Shown: positions 1-11,800 of the stretch, piece after piece
Position numbering within the stretch: the first letter of the stretch is position 1
Layout: each line of letters begins with the position of its first letter
NCBI GenBank assembly: GCA_020631735.1
Contig: CM036168.1
Span: 98,126,932-98,190,931, forward strand
Source: Saccharum officinarum
Lineage: Eukaryota; Streptophyta; Magnoliopsida; Poales; Poaceae
Direction: 5' to 3'
DNA: 64,000 nucleotides
Program-made: the position numbers and the translations under genes
Notes under the pieces: model-generated
The model's database searches: none
The model's input: only the letters and a program-made list of their open reading frames with translations
What the model was told of the DNA's origin: nothing

Positions 1-13
1 GTTATCTCGGGAC

Positions 14-1549
14 GTGATTGATGACTTGGAGAAAATGGCACCTGTGTTGCTCTGCAAGTTGGAGAAGATCTTCCCACCCGGCTTCTTCCTGGCGATGCAG
101 CATCTGATTTTACACCTACCGTACGAGGCACAAATGGGGGGCGTGCAGGCCCGTTGGTGCTATACAATCGAGAGATGTCTAAAGATTCTTCGAAAAAAGT
201 GTAGAAATAAAGCCAAAATTGAGGCTTCTGTGGCAGAGGCATTCATTCTGGAGGAGGTGTCAAACTTCACAACAGCATACTATAAGGATGGCCTTCCCAG
301 CGTGGACAATCGTCCCCCTCGTTACAACGCGGATGAGAGTTCATCGAACCCCAGCCTTTTCAAAGGGCAACTCGGAAAGGCAAGCGCATCGGGCACCAAG
401 ACCTTGTGGCATGATGAGTGGCGCACTATCATGCTGTATGTGTTGTTGAACCTTGACGAAGTGAAGCCTTATGTGTAGTAAGTTATCAATGAGCTTGTTA
501 CATACGCCCTTGTCACTATCCTCCATCTATCCAACCCCCTTGTCTCTTATTTTTTCAGGGAATTTCTAAATAAATATTGGAGAGGGAATAGGGCTCCTTC
601 CCCTCAAGAAGAAGTTAGTCTTCTCAAAGATGGTGTGTCCGATTTCATATTCTGGTTCAATACGAAGGTACCGTCCAATTTACCTCATTCAATCTCTGAC
701 ATCCCACTTTGCTCCTATGAGCGAGTAATGTAATAATCTATCCGGCCTCACCTTGCAGGCCCGCAAGGATGCTGAAATGGATGTTGAGTTGAAAGGGTTC
801 ACCAAAGGCTTCGCCTACAAGGTCAAGTCATTCACCGTTGATGATGTGAATGACTATCGCTTTCACACAAGAAACTACGAGTGGAGTCGGCCGAATCAGA
901 AAACCACGAATACCGGAGTTTGTACGCCCGACACCGATGAGCACGACTACTATGACATAGTAGAAGAAATATACGAGCTCAATTTTGGGTGTCGCAAAGC
1001 TCCTAATCCACTCGTATTCAAATGCCATTGGTTCGATTCTAATGTCATGAGAACAACCCCTGAGCTTGGAAAAGTCAAAATTCGACAGGATTCTGTCTAT
1101 CAAGGAAAGGATGTCTATATTATGGCTCAACAGGCACACAAGTTTATTATCTCCCATGGGCGTGCCAAAAAGACCCCAATCTTATCGGTTGGTACCTTGT
1201 GCAGTTGGTATCGCCGCACGGTAAACTGCCTGTCCCAAACGATGAGGATTACAACTTTGACCCAAACACACGAGAGTTCTATCAACCAGAGGGGCTAGAA
1301 GGGAGGTTTGACATAGACATGTTTTCGCTAATGGGCATGGAAGTAGACAATGACATTGATCAGGACGATGGAGATGAGGACAAGGGAGAAGAGGTGCAAA
1401 ATGCTAAGGACTTACAAATGCTTGAGCGATTACAGTTAGGCGATGACAATGATGACAACGATGGAGATGAGCCCGATTTACTCGACAATATTGATAGTGA
1501 TGATGACACCTATGATCCAGCCGCTGCCGATCTTGAAGAATATTTCTAA
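14..1549 (+). pseudogene. TNP2-like CACTA transposase, C-terminal part (DUF4218/DUF4216), decayed
   Basis: Exon 14-478 matches the DUF4218 region of plant En/Spm transposases (LEKIFPPGFF, HLPYEA, RNKAKIEASVAEAFILEE). A short exon follows the acceptor near 560 and ends near 667 (EFLNKYWRGN..WFNTK). The exon starting near 759 carries a DUF4216-like region (YYDIVEEIYEL, LVFKCHWFD). The frame must shift by one base near 1185 to continue into QLVSPHGKLPVPNDEDYNF and an acidic tail that stops at 1549. The catalytic DDE part lies upstream of the window. The shift and missing N-terminus make this a remnant here, though one base could be sequencing error. Confidence 0.8.
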
Positions 1550-1562
1550 TTCATGTAATACT

Positions 1563-1563
1563 A

Positions 1564-1612
<49 letters not shown>
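1563..1612. repeat. (ATT)n microsatellite
   Basis: About 17 tandem ATT/TTA triplets directly after the transposase stop, inside the CACTA element. Confidence 0.95.
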
Positions 1613-1709
1613 GCAATTATGTTTTGTTCATTTTGCATCTCTTTATAAGTACTTGTAATTTAATTATGCTAATTGGTTTACTCTTTGAAATTGCAGGCAC
1701 TCGACAAAA

Positions 1710-3740
1710 TGCCGGGCGGAAGGCAGGCCCGTCGGGGGGTCAACTCCCTCTACATGAGGGAGCGCTCACAACCCCACGCTGAGGAGGACCCCTTGCCGGA
1801 GCCACCGAAGAGGAGGACGAGGAGCGGCCGCCCCCGTGGTCATCCGAGGATGAGGGTGTAGCCGGCTGCCACCCCGTCGGTGGACGAGGATGACCAGGCG
1901 GTGGGCCTCCACATAGGAGGGGTGGCACTTCCTCTGACTTGTCAGACCACGAGGAGGTGGCGATAGCGACAGCAGGGGGTTCCACTTGCACTGCCTCTGG
2001 CTCTACCTCGTCGGGAGTCTACTTGCGCGGGCCCTCGCAGCTCCCGGCACGGCCAATCCCACTTCACCGACGCCCGGTGATTCAACCCAAGGGAGACAAG
2101 TAAGTATTATTTCACTACTATTTCATATGACATGTTGAAAATCAAACTGGAGACTAACAATTCTTCTTAATGACTCTTGCAGCAACTAGAAAGTTGTGTC
2201 CCGAACGGACCGACACATCAATGGCACCCTGGGCCTTCTGATTCGGCGGAACTACCCTGGCATGGTCACCTACGCCTCGATGACTTAGCCGCCCTGGACG
2301 TGGGTCCACTTCTACGCCGCCGAGGATAGCAAGTTCGGCACTGTTGCGGCATGGATCAAGGCCGAGTTCTGGGTGAGTCTTCATCGCACTAAATTGGTCA
2401 ATACTACGCATTCATTGGTCATTCTTGAAATAATGAAACGATACATGATGTCTGTATGCAGGACTTCTTCAGGTGCGATGAAGGGTTTGAGGACCAGGCG
2501 GAGCGAGTGCAGGACAAGGTCTATAGGTCCCGACTCTCGAACCTGTACCATGAGACATGGCTCCAGTGCATCATTAACTACAACGCTAACATCCTTGGTC
2601 AGGTGGTGAGGAAGGCCGATGCCAGGACCAGGACGCTCAACAAGGAGGAGTACCTCTCGATAAGTATGAAACATTAATACTAACTCCTTCCATGAAGAAT
2701 AGGTAGGCTTCATTTCATCTACTGACATGTTAATAACTTGATGACATGCAGCAATGTCCTAATTGGTGCGCCAAGCACCGCCTCTGTTGGGAGGCCATTG
2801 TGGACAGTTGGCTCTCGGAGGAGTGGGCGGAGAAGCACAACATCCGTCGGGACTGCCGCCTGCAGATGGGTGGGGTACCACACCACCAAGGCAACTGGAG
2901 CCTCAGCGCGTACGCCCAAACATGGGTAATCTTCTTTGTGTTTTCATTTTTATTTATTTATTCTAACACTCAATTCTCATTACTTGTAATCATCTTTGTG
3001 TTTTCCTCGCAGTCCCAGGCGCACCAAGGCCAAAAATGCAATGAGTTCATGGCGTATGCCCTGGCACACAAGGGCAAGGCGACGGCCCCGGAAGTCACCT
3101 GCAACCCGGCGGACGGGCCCGAGGCGTACACCAACGCGAGCGTCCACAGCAAGCTTAGCGAGTACACCTCGGCGGCCCGCAAGCGCCATGGGGAGGACTT
3201 TTATCCGGCCACCCAGCCCCTGGACACAAACCTCCTGATGAGGCTGGGAGGAGGAAAGCAGCACGACCGATACTGGATGACGGATAGCACAGTCGACTCC
3301 GCCTCTGTTTCCAACCTCACCGAGATTCGAGCAAGGAGCACGAGCTCCTCCCTCCCCATACGCTCTTGGCAGCAGAGCTCACAGCAGCAGATGACAGAAC
3401 TCTAGGTTAGTACTATTTTATTCATCGTTCATTGCTTTTACACATCTACCTTGCCTTTGCATTGTTTAAATATTGCGGGTAGAATATTGCAGGCCGACTT
3501 GCGGAGGTTGGAGGCCCAGCAGGCGGCCCAGGCAAAGGCCCATCGATTGGAGATGGAGGCTGTACAAGCCCAGAGGGCGGCCAAGGCGCAGAGGATGCAG
3601 GACATGTTTAGCTTCATGGCGAGCCTTCAGGCCTTGCCAGGTGTGGTCATGCCCCAGTCGCTGCTCGCTCTAGTTGTGGCTCCTCCTCGTCCTATAGGGA
3701 CTTCGGTGAGTATATATGGTTGTTTATTCCTTTAGCTTGT
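1710..3740 (+). pseudogene. Second CACTA gene, Transposase_24-like (Ptta/En/Spm) protein, multi-exon
   Basis: After an acceptor-like GCAG, an ATG at 1710 opens a basic segment (MPGGRQARRGVN). Further exon-like blocks lie at about 2185-2370, 2461-2660, 2750-2925, 3013-3405 and 3490-3705, most bounded by GT/AG. They carry the features of the plant transposase family found beside TNP2 in CACTA elements: LSNLYHETWLQCI, then a W..C..WLSEEW segment, then an E-rich/Q-rich block (LRRLEAQQAAQAKAHRLEMEAVQAQ). In-frame stops (near 1860 and 2290) indicate decay. In En/Spm the second protein binds subterminal repeats; that this one does so is inference. Confidence 0.65.
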
Positions 3741-3895
3741 GCGGCCCTCCTATAGATACTCATGAACTCGCTTCTCCTTTGTGCAGCCACAGTCGGCGTG
3801 TTCGAACCTGACTCCTCAAGGTGGCCCTTCTCCATAGGACGGGTGGCCAAGTGGCCCTACTCAAGGTGGCAGTTCACACTCCGGGTGGTAGTAGG

Positions 3896-3968
3896 TACCG
3901 TTTATTTGTTTCTTTTCATGTTGCATGGACTTGTGTTAGACTTAGCCTTACGTTGGACTACTACCAGA

Positions 3969-4026
<58 letters not shown>

Positions 4027-4098
4027 TGGTAGTAGTCCAACGTAAGGCTAAGTCTAACACAAGTCCATGCAACATGAAAAGAAACAAATAAACGGTAT
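3896..4098. repeat. ~200-bp near-perfect palindrome with (TA)n centre
   Basis: The arm 3896-3969 (starting TACCGTTTATTTGTTTC) is repeated in inverse from 4024 to about 4097 with essentially no mismatch except a 2-base difference (CCAGAGACATA against CCAGACATA) beside the centre. The centre is an uninterrupted (TA) run of about 25 units. Both strands therefore encode almost the same short ORF. It lies at the 3' end of the second CACTA gene. Confidence 0.93.
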
Positions 4099-4138
4099 AC
4101 TACGGATGTGAACTATTGATAGGATTGGGTAATGGATT

Positions 4139-4350
4139 TGTATATATATATATATATATATTGTGATGGATATTGTCATGGTTGATGCGAATGTATGTGA
4201 TGGATTATGAACAATGGATTTGTATGTGATGTATTATGGATGGTGGATGTGTATGTGATGGGTTATGGTTGTGTATGTGATGGAATATGGATGTGTATGT
4301 GATTTCTTTGTTTGTGCTGATGGAAAGCAAAAACAAAAAATAGCATTTTT
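4139..4350. repeat. (TA)n and GTGATGGATTATGGATGT minisatellite-like repeats
   Basis: A TA run (4141-4160) is followed by irregular repeats built on TATGTGATGGATTATGGATGTG. The same repeat returns at 4510-4610, so this block and part of the subterminal region form a roughly 280-bp imperfect direct duplication (about 4250-4510 and 4540-4790) inside the CACTA 3' region. Confidence 0.8.
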
Positions 4351-4987
4351 CCCCTCTTTGCCGAGTGCCATGACCATGGCACTTGGCAAAGCTGGGAAGC
4401 AGAGACCCAATTTCCCAACTTTGTCGAGTGCTAGAGCATGGCACTCGTCAAAGATTCTTAAAAAATAATTTTTTTTACCGAGTGCAAGACTATGGCACTC
4501 GGCAAAGAATTGGTGGATGTGTATGTGATGGATTATGGATGTGTATGTGATGGAATATGGATGTGTATGTGATATATCATGTGTTGTGTGTTGATATATA
4601 TGTGATTTCTTTGTTTGTGCTGATGGAAAACAAAAAACCAAAAAAATAGCATTTCCCCCTCTTTGTCGAGTGCCACAGTCGGCAAAGAGGGCTTTGCCGA
4701 GTGCCATGACCATGGCACTTGGCAAAGCTAGGAAGCAGAGACCTAATTTCCCAGCTTTGTCGAGTGCCAGAGCCATGGCACTCGGCAAAGAGGTCATCAG
4801 AGTTGGCGGCAGATTTTTTGCCGAGTGCTAACGTGGCACTCAGCAAAGGCTTTGCCGAGTGCCCGATATGTGGCACTCGGCAAAGAAACCTTTGCCGACG
4901 GGTTCTTTGCCGAGTGCCTTTGCCGAGTGCAATAAGGGCTTTGCCGAGTGCCCCAAGCACTCGGCAAAGAACCCGTCTGTAGTAGTA
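4350..4987. repeat. CACTA subterminal repeat block and right terminus
   Basis: At least a dozen copies of TTTGCCGAGTGC or its complement GCACTCGGCAAA, often paired as short inverted repeats (CTTTGCCGAGTGCCATGACC..GGCACTTGGCAAAG), end in the terminal ..ACCCGTCTGTAGTAGT. This is the usual organisation of grass CACTA ends, which bind the transposon's accessory protein. Confidence 0.9.
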
Positions 4988-6050
4988 AAGCCTCCAATGC
5001 CCAAAGCTAGCTGTCGGTACACACACGACTTCCTGATAGTAGTCCATTTAAGTGTGGAATGGTGGGTAAGGCAGGAATGAATCACTGATTTCGCCAACAC
5101 ATCGAACTAGTGGTCACTTCGAACTATATCGGTGGCGATGATGTAGCCACGACCTTCCAAGATTCGCTAAATGTGCGCATGATTGAGCCACCAAATTGTG
5201 ACCTAGATCCATCCATCGTAGCAATACTATGAGACAAGGCCTTGCTGCCAATGTCGTCATACTCATTTGGTCTTTTCCTGCACTGTTTCCAGTGGCACCA
5301 AGAAAAAGAGAGAGGAGGCGGTGTAGGGTTTAGGTGGTGACTATCCCTGGAGGACGTGACACAAGTGTGGAAGTCCTGTTCAAATATGCTATCTAATATA
5401 ATAGGGTATGTTTCTTGAAAGAAATTACTTTTTGGTTGAGACCTTGCTTATTTGTGTTGGTTTTTCTATTTATAAGGTGGCTCCATAGGCTACTGCATGT
5501 TGGTAAAAAACATAGCTTTTTAAAAAGCTAGAAAACTTGTCAGTGTGGATTAACTTCTACTCCGTATTTGTCTAAATTCTGGATTTAGCTAAGAAGCCAA
5601 GAGCAAATAAAGCCAATGGCTCGTTTGGTGTGACTCCGGCTAGCTACAACTTCTGCTAGCAAAATACTCTAACAGCATTCGTTTCAGAGCTATTTTTTCT
5701 CCCCAGTTAAAATGAACTAGGGACACATGAAGGTGGTGAAGCCAAGTTTTGGTGGCTTCATGGCTCCGTATTCTGGGAACTATAACACTGGAGATGGAGT
5801 CCCCAAGAGCCTTTCCCAACCAGGCCTAAAACCAACATGTCTAAGCTATCCTATAAATTAAATAGAGCGACAAGCACTCTAAGTATTAAATTCATTAATA
5901 CTTACATCAATTGCTCATTTATAGTGTGCAGGTATTTTAAATAGGCAAGATGATTATGTTTTTTTACCACCGACATATGTTTTCCAATAAGGGCTTTTAA
6001 AGGAGAATCATAAAAAATATCTTCAATTCGACCCAACCAAAGAAATATAT
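4988..6050. other. Intergenic DNA, one possible MITE
   Basis: No supported gene. A segment at about 5626-5829 starts GGCTCGTTTGGTG and ends CCCAACCAGGCC, which is weakly reminiscent of hAT-type MITE ends, but no clear target duplication is visible. Confidence 0.35.
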
Positions 6051-6292
6051 ACTACCTCCAGTAGAAAAAAAAACATGTCATTTATGATAAGTTTGGTCGA
6101 ACCTTAAAAACCATGTAACTTCGATATTATTAAGCTTTGGGATATGTAACTTACAAAATTTGTGTTCAAATATACTTGCAAAACCGAACAAGGATTTCCA
6201 AAATATATTCTAGAGGGAACTATTGGTTAAAAATGTGCATTAAAGATCATGCAAAGTCAAACGTGACATGTATTTTTTATCCGAGGAAATAT
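6051..6292. mobile_element. Degenerate Stowaway-like MITE
   Basis: Left end CTACCTCCAGTAGAAAAAAA..ACATGTCA and right end TGACATGTATTTTTTATCCGAGG are imperfect inverted repeats of about 28 bp resembling CTCCCTCCGTC Stowaway termini. TA flanks are ambiguous. Confidence 0.6.
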
Positions 6293-6416
6293 AGCCCATA
6301 ACATGGTAATAAAATTCCAAATTTCACATTAATAAGACAACAATACAGTTAAACAAAACATGAAAAAAGTTCATTCGTTATATAACTTAATAAATGGCTT
6401 GTTTTCTCTATATATA

Positions 6417-6667
6417 CTCCCTCTATTTAGAAAAGAATGCAATTATAGAAGCGTGCCAGTCAAACTAGCCTAACTTTAACCAAGCTTATAGTAAATATTA
6501 TTAGCATTTATGTCTCAAAAATAAATTTATTATGAAAATATATTCTATAACTAATGTAATGATACTTATTTTGTCTCATGAGTGTTAGTACGTTTTCATA
6601 AAATTTTAGTCAAAGTTGTTTGACTTCTGGAAATGTGAGAATTGCATTAGTTGGTGGACGGAGGGAG
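6417..6667. mobile_element. Stowaway MITE (Tc1/mariner), 251 bp
   Basis: Termini CTCCCTCTATTTAG and GGACGGAGGGAG are inverted repeats that extend to about 28 bp (AAGAATGCAATT against AATTGCATTAG). TA dinucleotides flank both sides (6415-6416 and 6668-6669), the target duplication of this superfamily. Confidence 0.88.
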
Positions 6668-6669
6668 TA

Positions 6670-8300
6670 AGTTTTAAATGGTTTGTATTGTAGCACACGA
6701 CAAGATGAGTGGAAGAATTTTCTATGTATTTCTGGTTTACTAAAAGTCAAGTAAGAGAAAAAGTCACGCAAAGGAAAAGAAAAAGAAAACATAAAAAGGT
6801 AAAAAGTCATGGAACGTGAAAAAACAGAAAAGAAAATAGAAAAAGAAAAAAAATAGAAAAAGAGACATGTTCTTTTCGGATATGGACTCTTTGGTTATAC
6901 ATGGATCGTTAGATAATCATAAAATCCATCGGTGCAGACTCTTCTCTTTTTTCTGATTAATCTTATAATTTCTAGACTCTCTTGGAGAACGTGAAAGCTC
7001 CTTTTGATTCTGTTGTATTAATATAACAGTATCATGATCCCAAAATTATGATGCATGAAAAGAACGATTCATTTTTGTAACAAAATGTAAGGATTAAAAG
7101 GCTTGTCCTACATTGATGTGCTAAGAGAGGATACATGAGTGCGTAATATAACAATGGTGGAACTGTTGGATTCTAGGATTCCATGCAACAGTAACATGAG
7201 CGACTTCATAAAGTTGCCTCAAATATTCCTTTATTGGAGCAAGTTTGAGTATGTATGTATTACATCTACTGCATTGAGATTATTTTGCCTAAAGCTAGCT
7301 CCTATCTTGTCATGTAAAGAGAATGTGTCTTTAGAGGATCATTCATAATTTCATCATGCATGACGTTTGAGGTCAAGCTCCCAGCCTTTTCCATATATAT
7401 AGTGATGGCTCACTTCATTTGAATTTTGCTTTTACATAGACACAAGGTTGACATAATATATAGTAGCCTCTGAAAAACACTGAAGAATAGATAATTCATG
7501 TTTCATTTCATTTTGTCAGTTACATGTTTGTGCTCAAATTAAATAGGGTGTTTTGAAAAAAAAATCATACATGTGCAGAATTGCTTCTCTCCGCCTCTAG
7601 TAAAAAAATATTTATTTTTCTATAAAATTGAATTGATTCTTGTGAAATTATTGAATCAATTCTCTTGAAATTTCTGCTTTCAAAAGGAATCTTATGGCTG
7701 AGCGATCTTATTCTCAAATCAATCTCAGCGTCCTTATTAGTGGTCACTGTCACCAGTAGCAGCCGTATATAGAAAAACTGAAAATAGAAATATGAAGAAG
7801 CACCGACGGCAGTGTCACCAGTGATACTCAGGCAGCAAGGAGGGTTGCCATATAGTGGGGCCGCGCAGACACTAATACATTACTGGATTTTAGAAATCAA
7901 ACCATTTTCCGGTCAGCACATCGTGTACAAATCAAATCAAATCAAATATGCGATCGCTCTATGCCGAGGGGCCAGGCCAGTAGTACGTTTTACAACCGAG
8001 TCCAGCTGCCCACCAGTGGTCAGCATCAGCCACAGCACACCCGGTCGGCACAAATAATATAACGCACAAAAAACACGTTTCTGCCCTTTTGGTCCCTGTG
8101 GTGCCCAGCTGTCAGCTGTGCGCCCAGTCGGCCCCCGGCTCCCGCGGCCGCGCCAACCCAACGGATCGACAACCAGACCAGGTGAGCAGCCAAATTGTTC
8201 GCCCAGAAGACCCAACAAAGCAGAGCAAAACCAGCTCCATAACTTTTCGCCTCTCACTCCGATCCCTGGCAATTTTTTTTTCTTTTGCAAACGTCTCTTT
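6670..8300. other. Intergenic/promoter-proximal region of the JOX-type gene
   Basis: AT-rich to about 7760, then rising GC. No supported ORF or RNA gene. The last ~500 bp (7800-8300) are probably the distal promoter of the dioxygenase gene at 8848. Confidence 0.5.
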
Positions 8301-8318
8301 CCATCTCTCGTCTCTGGC

Positions 8319-8326
8319 TATATATA
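8319..8326 (+). promoter_or_regulatory. Putative TATA box of the JOX-type gene
   Basis: TATATATA in the context GGCTATATATACCCC, about 525 bp upstream of the ATG and followed by a pyrimidine- and CA-rich leader. A 5'UTR intron is plausible (donor CCA/GTACGT at 8449, acceptor CATATAG ending 8804), which would give a short spliced leader. Position and sequence only; no transcript data. Confidence 0.55.
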
Positions 8327-8847
8327 CCCCTGTTGAGCCTCTCACTAATAAGCAGCCATCCAAGGACCAAGGGGCACACCACACAGGCTCAGGCGGTCAG
8401 GCCTCAGCCTCAGCTCTCTCTTCAAGAACTCGAGGTCTAATTGTCCCAGTACGTCTCGTTCCCTTATGCTAATTCTGTCTTGTGTTCTACTAGCAAATCA
8501 AGCTCATCGATCATCAGCTCGATCGATCGTGTTCTTATTGGCACAGCACGCGCGTCTATACCTCACCCTCACTGCATATCGTCACCGGCATTCCCATGAT
8601 CCCATCTCGTGCCTTGTCCCGCCCCGTTTAATTTCCGTGCAAGATCGTAGACCGACCCCCTAGCCTCGTGTTCCCCCCACCTGTTTCGCGCGTTGAATGC
8701 ATATGCAGATGCAGTCACCTCAGCATGTCCAGCTGCCCACTGTACTTCCTCGCTCCCACTGCCGATCGATCGTTAATTTCTTCACTGTCGTTGCATGCAT
8801 ATAGGCTGCGGCGCCACGCCAGGGGAGGGCCAGAGCCAGACACACAG

Positions 8848-11800
8848 ATGGCGGACTGCATGCAGGAGTGGCCGGAGCCCATCGTCCGCGTGCAGGCGCT
8901 CGCCGAGAGCGGCCTGTTCGTCATCCCGCGCTGCTACGTCAAGCCGCCGTGCGACCGCCCCGTCGTAGCCCCGGCGCCGGCAGTAGTCAAGGAGACGAAG
9001 GAGACCTCGGACATCAGCATTCCGGTCGTCGACCTCGGCGAGCTGCTGCTGGCGGAGGACGGCGGCGCCGTCGGGTCCGTCTTCGGCCTCGGCAACGACG
9101 TCACCGAGGCCATCGCGGCCGCGTGCCGAGAGTGGGGGTTTTTTCAGGTGGTCAACCACGGGGTGCGCCCCGAGCTGATGCGCGCGGCGCGGGAGGCCTG
9201 GCGCGGCTTCTTCCGCCGCCCGCTCGCGGAGAAGCAGCGCTACGCCAACTCGCCGCGCACGTACGAGGGCTACGGCAGCCGCCTCGGCGTCCAGAAGGGC
9301 GCCGTCCTCGACTGGGGCGACTACTTCTTCCTCCACCTCGCGCCGGAGGCGGCCAAGAGCCAGGCAAAGTTCTGGCCGGCCAACCCCAGCAACTGCAAGT
9401 ACGTGAATTTCGATACTCTTTTTTTTTTCTCAGATCCTAAGCTGATGATAGAGTTATAGCGTGCCCATGTGCATGCATTCAGAGCTGTGTGATGTGGTGC
9501 ACATGCACGTGCATCTCTATATATGTACTAGATAATTATAACACGAAGATCCGATGATCCATCCCGTTTGGAACACATGCATGAAATGATTTCTGTGTTT
9601 AGACGAGAATTGAACTGTTCTTGTGAAACTTCATTATGTGTAGGATTGGAGTAGTAAAAGGTCCTAACTATAGATGTTTTCCCCTTAGGCAGAGTAGGCT
9701 TGAGTTTGATTGAACCGTGCAAAGTTTGAGATTGACCTTTTCTTGGGCATGCTATATGGATCGAGTGGATAACTCCAACATTTTCGATCTTATGGTTCAT
9801 ATGATTATATGTACTTATTAGTTAACTCCAAATTAATTTTCAACCTAGCTACTAGATCGAATAATTCGAGATGTGGACACGAACACACAATTTATTTTCT
9901 TCCCAAATAAGACATTATCCATATGTTCTGCATATGTTTTTTACCCTTTTTTGTAATTTTATTGGAGATGACCTTTGTTTTCGCCTAATATTAAATATGA
10001 TACGTTTAAACATGTGTAGAAAAAAAATATGTCCTTGGAAAAAATTTAAAATGGTTTTGAGTGACATACTGCGAAAACTACACAACTATATTTATTTTTT
10101 CTATCCTTAATAAACAAATATTTGTGTTGAATTAATCAGCTAGGTTTGGTGATGTTTTACCAGAAAACAGTGCACTGATTGTTCAGAAAATAGATTAACG
10201 TAACTGTCCCTGCCCATGCCGTACTTCTCCAACCATTGCAAGCTTGTTCCCTAGTCATTGCGTGGTGGAGCCTAAAATGCACTGTATAGATAACACTCAC
10301 TCCATAGAAAATAAGTCACGCCGTAGTAATGACTCAGCATCTTAATACAGCACGTGCATGAAAACGGAAAGTAGGTCCATGGTGCTTTCATGCAAAATGC
10401 CTAGAGAGAGCCACAGCGCAGCGCAGGTCTATATAATTCCAATGCTATGGTTAGCACAACATGGACGTGCTCCTTTCTAGGGGTGTCCCTGTCGTCGTGT
10501 AGGTAGACCTTGTTGCGTGCTCGCTCCTATTCACTGCAAGCATGTCTAGTGCCAAATGGGCTGGCCAGCTCATTGCAGTAAAAACAGGCACCAATACAGT
10601 ATTGTCAGTTACAAACTGAGATGCACGTACAATATATAGTATATATAGCCTAGCCGCTCATGTATTGATGTGTATATATACATATACCATATACAGGGAG
10701 GTGTCGGAGGAGTACGGGCGCGAGGTGGTGCGGCTGTGCGAGCTGCTGATGCGGGTGCTGTCCGCGAGCCTAGGGCTGGACGAGGCGCACTTCCAGCGGG
10801 CGTTCGGCGGCGCGGACTGCGGCGCGACCCTGCGCGCCAACTACTACCCGCGGTGCCCGCAGCCGGACCTGACGCTGGGCCTCTCGGCGCACTCGGACCC
10901 GGGCACCCTCACCGTCCTCCTCGCCGACGAGCACGTCCGCGGCCTGCAGGTCCGCCGCGGCGACGGCGAGTGGGTCACCGTGCAGCCCGTCCGCGACGCC
11001 TTCATCGTCAACGTCGGCGACCAAGTTCAGGTATATATAAAAACCACACCGATTAATTTCCGCTATATATCAGCGAGCTAATGAAGCTAGCTAGGGCGCG
11101 CGGTGCATGCACCCACGCATGCATCTTCTGCACGTTGGCGCTGTATCTCTACTATAGGCTAGCGTGCTCGCGCGCGCGTCGTCCGGCTTCTAGAAAAGCT
11201 CAATAAAAATACTTGCAGTTCCAGATGCGTAGCTTTCTAGAGCTACTAGTCGACGGATTAAGATCGTGACTGTCACGTATACCTACCCGTACAAACGTGC
11301 AGTATTTGGTCTTGTCCTTGGTCGGTACTCACACACGCGTACAGCTAGCTAAAGGGTCCTACCGATCTTATCTGTGTATGTCAGGAACAGTTTTGATTCT
11401 CCTCCTGTATTAATTTAGGTAGTTGACTACTCTGAATCAAACAAATCGTCGGTGCATGAACACATGCATGGGCGGTGATCATCATCGAGCGCAATCTTAG
11501 ATTTGTCGTGCAGAAGCAGCTAGCTATACCGTGGACAGAGTTGCATGCATGCATGTTACGGTGGCGACTGACGACGAATCGCACCACGCGAGCCACGCAC
11601 GCGAAAGCACATGCACAGGTACGGTGCACACGGCCAGTTCACGCCAACCACCATAAGTCGTTGCACCGGTATCCTCTAGCAGTTAAGCAGTATTTCCACC
11701 TGTAGACTGTAGTACCGTACAAGTTAACTAGTCCCCTGCTCCACATGTACAGATAGACGTACTGTAACCGTAATTAATAAACTTCAACTAGTAGTAGACC

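Larger units (their letters stand above)
1..4987 (+). mobile_element. CACTA (En/Spm) DNA transposon, right-hand part
   Basis: The element enters from the left edge and ends near 4986, where the sequence reads ..CTGTAGTAGT, the complement of a CACTACTACAG-type grass CACTA terminus (the final base seems mutated). It holds TNP2-like transposase exons (14-1549), a second transposon gene with a Transposase_24-like region (1710-3740), AT-rich spacer and a dense block of TTTGCCGAGTGC/GCACTCGGCAAA subterminal repeats (4350-4980). Transposase strand and end position agree with a plus-oriented element. The left terminus is outside the window, so the target duplication cannot be checked. Stops and frame breaks suggest it is no longer autonomous. 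Confidence 0.88.
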
